Below, piece by piece: positions 1-5,385 of a DNA stretch of 5,385 nt. The notes under the pieces are model-generated. The model was not told the DNA's origin and did not search any database. It saw only the letters and a list, made by a program, of their open reading frames with translations. Position numbers and translations under genes: made by a program. Location: the NCBI GenBank assembly GCA_946478915.1, contig CAMLER010000391.1, forward strand, positions 1-5,385, given 5' to 3'. The DNA is from an uncultured Chryseolinea sp. (lineage in GTDB: Bacteria > Bacteroidota > Bacteroidia > Cytophagales > Cyclobacteriaceae). Position 1 is the first letter of the stretch, and every line of letters begins with the position of its first letter.

Positions 1-614
1 TACCCTATACCCAAATAGAATCCCTCGTGACGTCTCAAGATCCGGAATGAAGCCGACTGATAAAACCTGAGAAATCTATAGTTCAACGGTTGGGCTAGTG
101 AATCAATAGATGTTTCCGCACCACCAAGACTATATTGATAATCAAGAACTCCCCCTTCTGGTGCATCTGTACCCAATCCATAGGTTGGTTGTGAATATAT
201 GAGGTATCGCCAGTCACCCGTGAAGAAAATATTGTTGTTCTTGGTATAGATATTATTCTTTAATAAAAAGATTTTCTGATTTTTCGATGTAAACTGAATA
301 CTCCCTGATAACATTGAAAAACGTGTAACGTCACCTGACATTTTAAAACCATACTGGCCGCCAATGCCCACCATAAACCCCGTTGCCGGGTTTGAGCCGA
401 TAATAGGTATGAGCAAGAAAGATCCCGTCTTGGTGCTAACCTTTGGTTCTTTGCTTCGCGCGCGTCGGATGACTTCTGGCAAATCTTTTTGAATACACGT
501 GGAATCTTTTTGATCCATTTCAGTCTGGCCAAAAACCTCCGGTGCATTAAGGAATAGCAATTGGATGATTGTCCAAACTAACCACTTCCAGTTCAAAGTG
601 GACCGTGTCGCATT
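1..614 (-). CDS. BamA/TamA-like outer-membrane surface antigen, 5' part (runs off left edge)
   Basis: The frame is open from an ATG at 614-612 to the window edge, giving 204 complete codons and no stop; the 3' end lies outside the window. An in-frame TAA sits directly before the ATG, so this is the most upstream start possible. Residues 1-30 form a signal peptide: a short N-terminus with K10, a hydrophobic core (WLVWTIIQLLFL) and a probable cut after VFGQ. After a short linker, about 64-90 reads as a first barrel strand and turn (SFLLIPIIGSNPATGFMVGI). Residues 134-148 (DWRYLIYSQPTYGLG) match a motif I associate with Bacteroidota proteins of the bacterial surface antigen (Omp85/BamA C-terminal) family. 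There is no room for POTRA repeats between signal peptide and barrel, so this is the POTRA-less type, not BamA itself. Its role is unknown: an outer-membrane pore or a partner of an unseen neighbour. It is divergent from the DUF481 gene. Confidence 0.85.
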
Positions 615-661
615 TACTGTACGATTACCCAGTTTAGGGAAAGAGATCACATTCGTGTGTT

Positions 662-669
662 TGACGTCA
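662..669. repeat. 8-bp palindrome TGACGTCA
   Basis: A perfect palindrome 48 bp upstream of the minus-strand BamA-like start and about 275 bp upstream of the DUF481 start. Its position would suit an operator for the divergent pair, but eight bases is short and no second copy was seen nearby. Confidence 0.25.
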
Positions 670-810
670 TAACACTTTCGCAGCATCAATTTTATTGAGG
701 TTTTCACCTTCACTCTGTCAATCTACCCGCATTTGCCCGAGAACTATAGACGGTAACGTCCAGACCTAAAAAGGCAGCATGGATAATCGGACGCCTCACA
801 ACGAAGGTTA

Positions 811-826
811 TAGACGCATCCGTCTA
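811..826. repeat. Small perfect inverted repeat (6-bp stem, 4-nt loop)
   Basis: TAGACG and CGTCTA flank a CATC loop. No T-run follows on either strand, so it is not a typical intrinsic terminator. It could be an operator or leader structure for the DUF481 gene, or chance. Confidence 0.3.
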
Positions 827-857
827 GCATAGGATTGGGTCAGGCACTACATTTAAC

Positions 858-947
858 ATGACAGTCTTAACAATAAGGCCCGGCCAAGAAACATCCCGGT
901 CAAATCCAACTCACCAGGTTTCTTTAAACAACTTATCTTTAACATGA
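858..947 (+). CDS. Possible 29-codon leader ORF overlapping the DUF481 start
   Basis: An ATG at 858 opens a frame of 29 codons that ends with TGA at 945-947. The stop overlaps the DUF481 start codon as ATGA, the classic arrangement for translational coupling. The peptide (begins MTVLTIRPGQ, ends NNLSLT) has no signal peptide, membrane segment or recognisable motif, and no SD-like sequence precedes it. An ORF this short arises easily by chance, so this is only a candidate. Confidence 0.2.
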   Translation: MTVLTIRPGQETSRSNPTHQVSLNNLSLT

Positions 948-2029
948 GAAGTTTATGTGTAAGACCGCGACATTTTTATCGATGGTTCTCTCAATCGGGA
1001 ATACTATTTCGCGGCTTATGCTTTATAGCATCGTGTCAATTTCTTACGACACCTCCCTCCTATTCCCAACCAAAGGACACTTTATACTTCTACAATGCCA
1101 GTAAGGTGGTGGGTGAGTTATTAAATATCCGGTTGGGTCGCCTTGAATTTGATGCCGACGGTATAGGGATTGTGACTGTTAAGAACAATAAGATTGAGTC
1201 CATCAACGCCACCTCTCGCAGCTTTCGATTGGAGACGGTCAATGGTGACGAATTGCAGGGATACCTCACACGAAGTGCAAGTCCGGGAATGGTTTTGCTC
1301 AACACAGGAAGCTCGACAGAGGAACTTGCAATAGAAAATATAGCTGACCTTGTGTTTTACGGCAAAACATTAAAGAGTCGGCTTACCGGTAATTTTTCTG
1401 CCGGATATACCTATACCAAATCAAGCGAGATTGGACGATTAAATCTGGATGGTCTCGCAAAATACAATACGAATAAAGGTATCACGCAAATCAATGGCGA
1501 CATGATAATTACCTCCGACAGTTTGCAAGCCGACACCGAAAGAGCAAATCTTTCAGTAAGTCATACCCACACCTTTGCGCCATTGTGGGAAGGCATTGTG
1601 ATCCTAAAGTACCAACGCAACCTTGAGCTTGGACTGGAACGAAGGTGGCAGCAGGCGTTGGGAATTGGAAGGCAGTTTTTGATAAGCCAACATCAGCAGG
1701 CTTCAACAATTGGAGGCGTCGCAGTGAACCAGGAGCATAACGAAGAAGATGCTGAAATAAATACCACAGAAGCAATGGTTCAGGTAAACTATGATCTCTA
1801 CTCATTTACAAAACCGAACATAACGCTCTCATTTTATGAATCTATGTTCGTAGGTTTGAAAGATGCAAGTCGCATACGACTTGACGGAGATATTACGCTG
1901 GATTATGAAATCATAACTGATTTCTCCGTCAGCCTACAGTTTTATCACAATTACGACAGTCGTGCACCGGCGACAGATGAGCCAAACGTCGACTACGGCT
2001 TTGTTTCAGGGTTGCGATATAAATTTTGA
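944..2029 (+). CDS. DUF481 family (YdiY-like) outer-membrane beta-barrel protein
   Basis: A 361-aa protein exported to the outer membrane. The signal peptide is long: an Arg-rich n-region to about 24, a hydrophobic stretch around 25-35 and a likely cut after Ser-Gln at 41-42. Residues about 47-110 form an SH3-like small-beta region (KVVGELLNIRLGRLEF, then NGDELQGYL) that commonly precedes DUF481 domains. From about 145 to the end, alternating aromatic/polar strands read as the DUF481 barrel, with the family's GIGRQFL-type strand near 241 and an ending of YDSRAPATDE, a short linker, then YGFVSGLRYKF. The terminal Phe and alternating pattern are the outer-membrane C-terminal sorting signal. No earlier in-frame ATG was found and none lies between the start and the mature region, so 944 is kept. 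IASC at 28-31 resembles a lipobox, but a barrel with SPI cleavage is more likely. DUF481 function is not well defined. No terminator hairpin follows the stop. Confidence 0.88.
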   Translation: MRSLCVRPRHFYRWFSQSGILFRGLCFIASCQFLTTPPSYSQPKDTLYFYNASKVVGELLNIRLGRLEFDADGIGIVTVKNNKIESINATSRSFRLETVNGDELQGYLTRSASPGMVLLNTGSSTEELAIENIADLVFYGKTLKSRLTGNFSAGYTYTKSSEIGRLNLDGLAKYNTNKGITQINGDMIITSDSLQADTERANLSVSHTHTFAPLWEGIVILKYQRNLELGLERRWQQALGIGRQFLISQHQQASTIGGVAVNQEHNEEDAEINTTEAMVQVNYDLYSFTKPNITLSFYESMFVGLKDASRIRLDGDITLDYEIITDFSVSLQFYHNYDSRAPATDEPNVDYGFVSGLRYKF

Positions 2030-2057
2030 ATCAATCAATAACTCTATGTATCAACGG

Positions 2058-2645
2058 TCAGAAAAAGCATAACCCTATGTGCAGCGAAAAAAATCGTTGT
2101 GGCTCATGCAATTCGCTGCCCCCCTGGAACCCATGAGTGTATTTTCCAGAAAGCACAATACCCATCAGTTCACCGCTATGAATTTGAACTCCTATTTCGG
2201 GCTGTAGGGTAAAATTCCATGCCTCCTGCTTTATCCTATAGATATTCATATCGGTATTTCTTCTTGTGTACATCGCACCCACCCCTACCGTTGCATAAGG
2301 TTTGAATGCTTCATTTGGTGCCATAAAATATGTCGCAGTGGCCACCATGGGTACATTATCGCTGTACCTGTATTGCTTTCCGTGCAGGGATATATTTTCA
2401 ACCGTATAAGTGTCAGCCGATCTCTCGTCATAGAATGACTGCCATGCAGCACTAGCACCCACAGCCATTGTTGATTTTATAGAATAACGATAGTCAAGTG
2501 CAATTCCTCGAAAGCTGCCCTTATAGACGAAATCCTTTAGATCACCTGCAGGCAACGAGACTGGATAGGTCACTGAAAAATTGCTCTGTGCACATATCTG
2601 CACTGTGGACAATCCTAAAAAGATGGGTAATAGGATCTTTTTCAT
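2058..2645 (-). CDS. Small outer-membrane beta-barrel protein
   Basis: 195 aa starting at the ATG at 2645-2643. A TTG three codons upstream is in frame, but the ATG gives a textbook signal peptide (MKKILLPIFLGLSTVQICAQ, cut after Gln20). The mature protein is a run of amphipathic strands: a first strand around FSVTYPVSLPAGDL, then SFRGIALDYRYSI (45-57), AVGASAAWQSFYDE, FKPYATVGVGAMY (114-126) and a C-terminal FFSLHIGLCFF ending in Phe. This is the general OmpA/OmpW-like 8-strand type (outer-membrane beta-barrel superfamily), not assignable to a named protein. It is the second gene of a unit with the DUF4136 lipoprotein, 9 bp after that stop, so the two are almost certainly co-transcribed. Function is unknown; a structural or permeability role at the outer membrane is inferred. 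It converges with the DUF481 gene. Confidence 0.87.
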   Translation of the reverse strand: MKKILLPIFLGLSTVQICAQSNFSVTYPVSLPAGDLKDFVYKGSFRGIALDYRYSIKSTMAVGASAAWQSFYDERSADTYTVENISLHGKQYRYSDNVPMVATATYFMAPNEAFKPYATVGVGAMYTRRNTDMNIYRIKQEAWNFTLQPEIGVQIHSGELMGIVLSGKYTHGFQGGSELHEPQRFFSLHIGLCFF

Positions 2646-2654
2646 ATCAAACAA

Positions 2655-3272
2655 TTAATTCGTTTTCAAGTATTGGGATTGAATAAAAGCCTGATTGATC
2701 GCTTCTGTCACACGTCCGATGTCATTATCTCCTGACAACAGACCATTTGCCACCGATAGCCATAGCGTCGGCGACCGATTGATCGGGCTTTCACTTGCTT
2801 GATTTGGATCAGCAAGCACCATCACCATCGTACCCGTGGTAAAGCTGGTAACGGTGTAATAAGGTGGATAATACCAGCCCCATCCTCCTCCCCAATATCC
2901 GCCATACCACCAGTCGTACCAGTAGCTATAGAAATATGTGGTCGATGTGTACGCCGCTGGTGTCAACAACAAGTCAGGATTCTCACCTACCCCCACCTGC
3001 ATGTACCCAAAATTCTCCATATTCTCTTGTATGGTTTGCAGTATCGGTGTGGCAAATACATCTGCCATGTATACATAAGTTGTATCACCATCATCGATTT
3101 TTACATCAACAACGATTTGATCAGGCATGGCGAAGGTTTGTACCGCAGTGAAGTCGTAACCTTCGTCATAGGAAGTAACGACAATGTCAGTATCCTCCGC
3201 ATACTCTGGGCCATCTGGCTGACATGCAATGACCAACAAGGCGAGGGTGACAATGAATAAACCCGTTTTCAT
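2655..3272 (-). CDS. DUF4136 family lipoprotein
   Basis: 205 aa from the ATG at 3272-3270. The signal peptide ends in a lipobox V14-I15-A16-C17, so Cys17 should be lipidated after SPII cleavage; the following QPDGPEY has no obvious inner-membrane retention Asp at +2. The DUF4136 pattern is clear: DIVVTSYDEGYDF (29-41), TFAMPDQI, IQENMENFGY (81-90), NPDLLL (98-103), and near the C-terminus LWLSVANGLLSG (170-181) followed by an amphipathic helix to FIQSQYL. Residues 113-139 are extremely rich in Tyr, Trp and Gly, an exaggerated form of the aromatic loop seen in this family. DUF4136 proteins are envelope lipoproteins without a defined activity. It is the first gene of the unit with the barrel at 2058-2645. 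The 115 bp upstream is AT-rich near the start but shows no clear promoter. Confidence 0.88.
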   Translation of the reverse strand: MKTGLFIVTLALLVIACQPDGPEYAEDTDIVVTSYDEGYDFTAVQTFAMPDQIVVDVKIDDGDTTYVYMADVFATPILQTIQENMENFGYMQVGVGENPDLLLTPAAYTSTTYFYSYWYDWWYGGYWGGGWGWYYPPYYTVTSFTTGTMVMVLADPNQASESPINRSPTLWLSVANGLLSGDNDIGRVTEAINQAFIQSQYLKTN

Positions 3273-3387
3273 AATAGAAATAGTTGATTACAAAATAAAA
3301 TACATGCGCATAGACATTTCGTGAATTGATCAATCGTTTCTGTAGCTCAAGACTACCTAAGCCGACCATCGCAGTTAGACATGAGGA
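3273..3387. promoter_or_regulatory. Spacer upstream of the lipoprotein/barrel unit
   Basis: This 115-bp spacer must hold the promoter of the DUF4136 unit if it is transcribed separately from the ABM-like gene. It contains two perfect palindromes, ATGCGCAT at 3304-3311 and ATTGATCAAT at 3325-3334, and an AT-rich minus-strand tract (TTTTATTTTG) just before the start. The tract is close to, but does not match, TAnnTTTG, and no TTTG lies at the right distance upstream. No terminator hairpin with a T-run follows the ABM-like stop. Confidence 0.35.
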
Positions 3388-3792
3388 TCAATCATTTTTT
3401 TGACTATACTTACCAGATCCATATCGAGTGTGGCCCAGCCCGTGGGCTGAATCGCCGAAAACATTCCTGTTATCCTTTATTCCTCCAATAGATTCACGAT
3501 ATATTCCCAGATCATCAAACCCACTTTTCAATAGCTGAAATTCATTGCCAGACCGAAAGGCGATCAATGATTTTCGTGAGGTCCACAAACAATAAATGTG
3601 GTACAAGTCAGCTTGGAAAACATCCGAAGCCAGATTCCAGCTGAAACAAGAGTCTGGAAGATGATCAAAAATAAAATTTACGGTTTGCTGGAATTCAGTT
3701 TGCTTACATGGATTAACAATCCCTGAAACTTTGAAAAAATAAACTCCCTCCTTTTCCACTGGTGATTTTGGATTGAGCAACGAATGTTTCAA
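3388..3792 (-). CDS. Small ABM-fold-like (antibiotic biosynthesis monooxygenase-like) protein
   Basis: 134 aa if started at TTG 3792-3790. The frame has no ATG: an in-frame TAA lies two codons upstream, and other possible starts are TTG 3780 and GTG 3759. Residues about 17-96 follow the dimeric ferredoxin-like ABM pattern: strand VYFFKVSGIV, helix with EFQQTVNFIF (33-42), strand DLYHIYCLW (62-70), then the diagnostic helix and loop with SLIAFRSGNEFQLL (75-88) and FDDLG. The motif 'W-x-S-x-x-S-L-x-x-F-x-S-x-x-F-x-x-L' is what persuades me. The tail 97-134 is Gly-rich and unlike the domain. ABM proteins include cofactor-free quinol oxygenases, but many have no known activity and I cannot name a substrate. 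It is codirectional with the regulator upstream (148 bp apart). The gene could be intact with a TTG start or have lost its start. Confidence 0.6.
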   Translation of the reverse strand: MKHSLLNPKSPVEKEGVYFFKVSGIVNPCKQTEFQQTVNFIFDHLPDSCFSWNLASDVFQADLYHIYCLWTSRKSLIAFRSGNEFQLLKSGFDDLGIYRESIGGIKDNRNVFGDSAHGLGHTRYGSGKYSQKND

Positions 3793-3822
3793 TGTTTATG
3801 CCAAAGAGAAATGCTATTATTA

Positions 3823-3829
3823 ACCTCCT
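3823..3829 (-). promoter_or_regulatory. Orphan Shine-Dalgarno-like sequence AGGAGGT
   Basis: On the minus strand AGGAGGT is a complete match to the 16S anti-SD core. It is followed at once by TAATAATAG, three tandem in-frame stops. The nearest start of the ABM-like frame is the TTG 30 nt further on, too far for normal SD use, and no ATG, GTG or TTG lies within 5-12 nt. Strong SDs are unusual in Bacteroidota. It may be chance, or a relic of a lost start. Confidence 0.3.
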
Positions 3830-3918
3830 GCAAAATCCAAAAAAGGAGAAAATTTACGATTAGAATATCAGCCGGGGATGTTGGACTGTATCAACCAGTA
3901 TAGCAAATTTCGATAACA

Positions 3919-3944
3919 TCACGAAATGTCGTGAGTGAACTCAC
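3919..3944. repeat. Two overlapping inverted repeats at the regulator's stop codon
   Basis: TCACGA-AATG-TCGTGA (3919-3934) is a perfect 6-bp inverted repeat. It overlaps GTGAGT-GA-ACTCAC (3931-3944), a second perfect one, so GTGA at 3931-3934 can belong to either. The stop codon of the regulator (3941-3943) lies in the second. Neither is followed by a T-run, so a simple intrinsic terminator is unlikely. Read as DNA this is a GTGA/TCAC-type operator cluster; read as RNA it is a pair of competing hairpins. Confidence 0.4.
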
Positions 3945-5385
3945 ACAAACGTTATGTTGACAACGGCGAGAGCCAATGTTGAAACAGGAAGGTGGGGACG
4001 GAAAAGTCCGAGCTTTTTCATTTTCGACCTCAAGGTGTTTGGATGCATATGCAGAATTTCTGCAGCACCGTCGGTACCGTTTATTTTCCAATGACATCCT
4101 TCGAGCACCTTCGATATGTGGCGGCGTTCCACCTCTTCCAACGTATGCGCAGATGATTCCTCTTGATCTGTATTAGACAAAAACCAATCCATCCGTCTTG
4201 TCGACCCTATGGAAGAAATAACGGATCTTTCAATGACGTTCTTTAACTCGCGTATATTTCCCGGCCACGGATAGTCTAAGAGCTTCTGAAAATCCGATTT
4301 CGAAATCCCATCTACTTCCTTGCCGTACTTCTTACATTCTTGTGCAATGAAATAACTAATCAACATTGGCAAATCCTCCTTGTGATGTCGCAAAGCCGGT
4401 ATGGTAATCGGAAAAACATTTAAGCGATAAAAAAGATCCGCTCGGAATCGTCCGTGTTGAACCTCGGAATCCAAATCCCGATTAGTTGCAGCGATAATAC
4501 GCACATTTACTTTCAATGTTTTTTGACCTCCGAGTCTCTCGAATTCACCGGTTTGCAAAACGCGGAGCAATTTGGGCTGCATTTCCAGCGGCAATTCACC
4601 GATCTCATCAAGAAAAATGGTTCCTCCGTCAGCTAATTCAAATCGTCCTTTCCGTGATTGAATCGCTGAAGTAAAAGCTCCTTTTTCATGACCAAAAAGT
4701 TCATCCTCAATCAGCTCTTTTGGTAAAGCTCCGCAGTTTACTTTCACAAAGGCAGCAGCGCTTCGTGAGCTATTTCTATATATCAGTTCCGCCAGCAGAT
4801 CCTTTCCAACACCTGTCTCACCCTGAATTAAGACAGGAGCGTGGGTCGTCGCTACCTGCTTTGCTTTCTGAAGTGGGTACTGCATTGCTCTGCTTGAGCC
4901 TATTATTTCAGGAGCAAATTCACTCTTATTGAAAAGAGAATAATCAATCATCTCTTTTTCAAGTTGTTCCTTTAACTGAGTAACCAATCGGTTGGCGCTG
5001 TCTTCGGTAGTCATATCGGTACCTATAGACGTCGTTCCAACAATTACCCCTTGATCATCATAATTAAGAAAATTAACCCAGTTCAAGTGCTTATAGGTGC
5101 CTTGTCGCGTTCGGATTGAATTGCTTGAATTCGGTTCAACATATTTGTTGTGAAGTATTGCTTCATGTAATGCTTTACGCTGATGAGCCTCCGATGGTGA
5201 CAGGAAATTTTCAAACCAATTCAAATGAATTACTGAGGAAAGATCTGAATAACCCAACAGCGCTAAACCAAATTGATTGACATAAATGATGTTGCCTGCG
5301 ATATCAAGCTCTACGATCATCACAGGGGCCGATTGCATTATTGACTGAATCCTGCGTTCATTGTTTGCGAGGATGCGTTCATATC
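3941..5385 (-). CDS. PAS-containing sigma-54 (RpoN) dependent transcriptional activator, C-terminal part
   Basis: The frame stays open to the right edge, so the 5' end is missing; 480 codons are visible. An ATG at 5338 is internal: the 15 codons before it ([15 protein letters not shown]) read as the helical linker before a PAS domain. Numbering from that Met, a PAS/PAC sensor spans about 1-110 ([19 protein letters not shown] start, IGTDMT end) and a helical linker 111-135. The AAA+ activator domain spans about 142-378: Walker A GETGVGKD (173-180), the sigma-54-contacting loop as GAFTSA (220-225; consensus GAFTGA), Walker B GTIFLDEI (239-246), ATNRDL (284-289), arginine-finger region FRADLFYRL (298-306) and WPGNIREL (358-365). 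A FIS-type helix-turn-helix follows at about 405-447 ([20 protein letters not shown]), then a 17-residue tail. The protein should bind enhancer DNA and use ATP to open sigma-54 promoters; the PAS ligand is unknown. There is no receiver domain in the visible part. It resembles FhlA/NorR-type regulators. Confidence 0.93.
   Translation of the reverse strand, partial: YERILANNERRIQSIMQSAPVMIVELDIAGNIIYVNQFGLALLGYSDLSSVIHLNWFENFLSPSEAHQRKALHEAILHNKYVEPNSSNSIRTRQGTYKHLNWVNFLNYDDQGVIVGTTSIGTDMTTEDSANRLVTQLKEQLEKEMIDYSLFNKSEFAPEIIGSSRAMQYPLQKAKQVATTHAPVLIQGETGVGKDLLAELIYRNSSRSAAAFVKVNCGALPKELIEDELFGHEKGAFTSAIQSRKGRFELADGGTIFLDEIGELPLEMQPKLLRVLQTGEFERLGGQKTLKVNVRIIAATNRDLDSEVQHGRFRADLFYRLNVFPITIPALRHHKEDLPMLISYFIAQECKKYGKEVDGISKSDFQKLLDYPWPGNIRELKNVIERSVISSIGSTRRMDWFLSNTDQEESSAHTLEEVERRHISKVLEGCHWKINGTDGAAEILHMHPNTLRSKMKKLGLFRPHLPVSTLALAVVNITFV

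Larger units (their letters stand above)
615..943. other. Divergent intergenic region
   Basis: This stretch separates the divergent BamA-like (minus) and DUF481 (plus) genes and should carry promoters for both. I looked for the Bacteroidota pattern (TTTG at about -33, TAnnTTTG at about -7) and found no convincing copy on either strand. It contains a TGACGTCA palindrome, a 6-bp-stem hairpin and a possible 29-codon ORF, each listed separately. TTTAACATGA occurs at 852-861 and again at 938-947; both copies contain an ATG, the second being the DUF481 start. No tRNA-like fold was seen. Confidence 0.7.

Noticed and set aside
260..547. 95-codon minus-strand ORF
   Set aside because: It lies in another frame of the BamA-like gene, whose frame has a signal peptide and family motifs. 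The 95-aa peptide is Arg/Lys-rich with no domain.
832..845. GG-N10-GC spacing resembling a sigma-54 -24/-12 promoter before the DUF481 gene
   Set aside because: Only the GG and GC cores match; the surrounding TGGCAC and TTGC bases do not. This spacing is expected by chance many times in the window.
1028..1036. IASC lipobox-like motif in the DUF481 protein
   Set aside because: A better SPI site follows (SYSQ) and barrels of this family are not lipoproteins.
1090..1805. Minus-strand ORFs of 71 and 98 codons (1090-1305, 1509-1805)
   Set aside because: Both are antisense to the DUF481 coding region, with no motif and no independent start signals.
2652..2654. TTG start for the 195-aa barrel protein
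   Set aside because: An ATG three codons downstream begins a canonical signal peptide (MKK) and leaves a 9-bp spacer to the upstream gene.
2498..3260. Plus-strand ORFs at 2498-2686, 2799-3260 and 2864-3151
   Set aside because: They are antisense to the barrel and DUF4136 genes. Their composition reflects the complementary strand (His/Pro runs opposite Trp/Gly codons).
3187..3369. 60-codon minus-strand ORF
   Set aside because: It overlaps the DUF4136 start out of frame and has no recognisable content.
3891..4932. Short ORFs at 3891-4097 (minus) and 3976-4176, 4454-4636, 4720-4932 (plus)
   Set aside because: All are out-of-frame or antisense shadows of the sigma-54 activator, whose frame carries every expected motif.
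5336..5338. ATG at 5338 as the regulator's start
   Set aside because: The frame is open upstream to the window edge and reads as a plausible helical linker before the PAS domain, so the gene begins outside the window.

Overview
The window looks like a chromosomal stretch from a Gram-negative member of the Bacteroidota, plausibly Cytophagales-like, with moderate GC. The evidence is the gene mix: a POTRA-less BamA/TamA-type surface antigen, a DUF481 barrel, a DUF4136 lipoprotein with a small outer-membrane barrel, and a PAS-type sigma-54 activator. Signal peptides end in the 'xxAQ' or 'xxGQ' style common in that phylum, and most starts lack a Shine-Dalgarno (SD) sequence. The assignment rests on family resemblance only; there is no rRNA or marker gene here.

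Layout, left to right. 1-614 (minus): 5' part of a BamA/TamA-like outer-membrane barrel gene, cut by the left edge. 615-943: divergent intergenic region with a small hairpin, a TGACGTCA palindrome and a possible 29-codon leader ORF that overlaps the next start as ATGA. 944-2029 (plus): DUF481 (YdiY-like) barrel with an N-terminal SH3-like region. It meets a minus-strand gene tail to tail across 28 bp. 2058-2645 and 2655-3272 (both minus): a two-gene unit, DUF4136 lipoprotein first and then a 195-aa outer-membrane barrel, 9 bp apart. 3388-3792 (minus): small protein resembling the antibiotic-biosynthesis-monooxygenase (ABM) fold, with no in-frame ATG. 3941-5385 (minus): C-terminal 480 residues of a PAS / AAA+ sigma-54 activation / FIS-type helix-turn-helix regulator, cut by the right edge.

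Four of the six main genes encode predicted envelope proteins: three outer-membrane barrels and one lipoprotein. The regulator and the ABM-like gene lie in the same orientation upstream of the lipoprotein/barrel pair. An envelope role under the regulator's control is possible but not shown; I found no convincing -24/-12 sigma-54 promoter in the window. I see no mobile element, CRISPR array, tRNA or rRNA, and no clear previously undescribed system. The points most worth a second look are the start region of the ABM-like gene (non-ATG start, orphan SD, tandem stops), the overlapping inverted repeats at the regulator's stop codon, the GAFTSA variant in the regulator, and the ATGA-coupled leader ORF.
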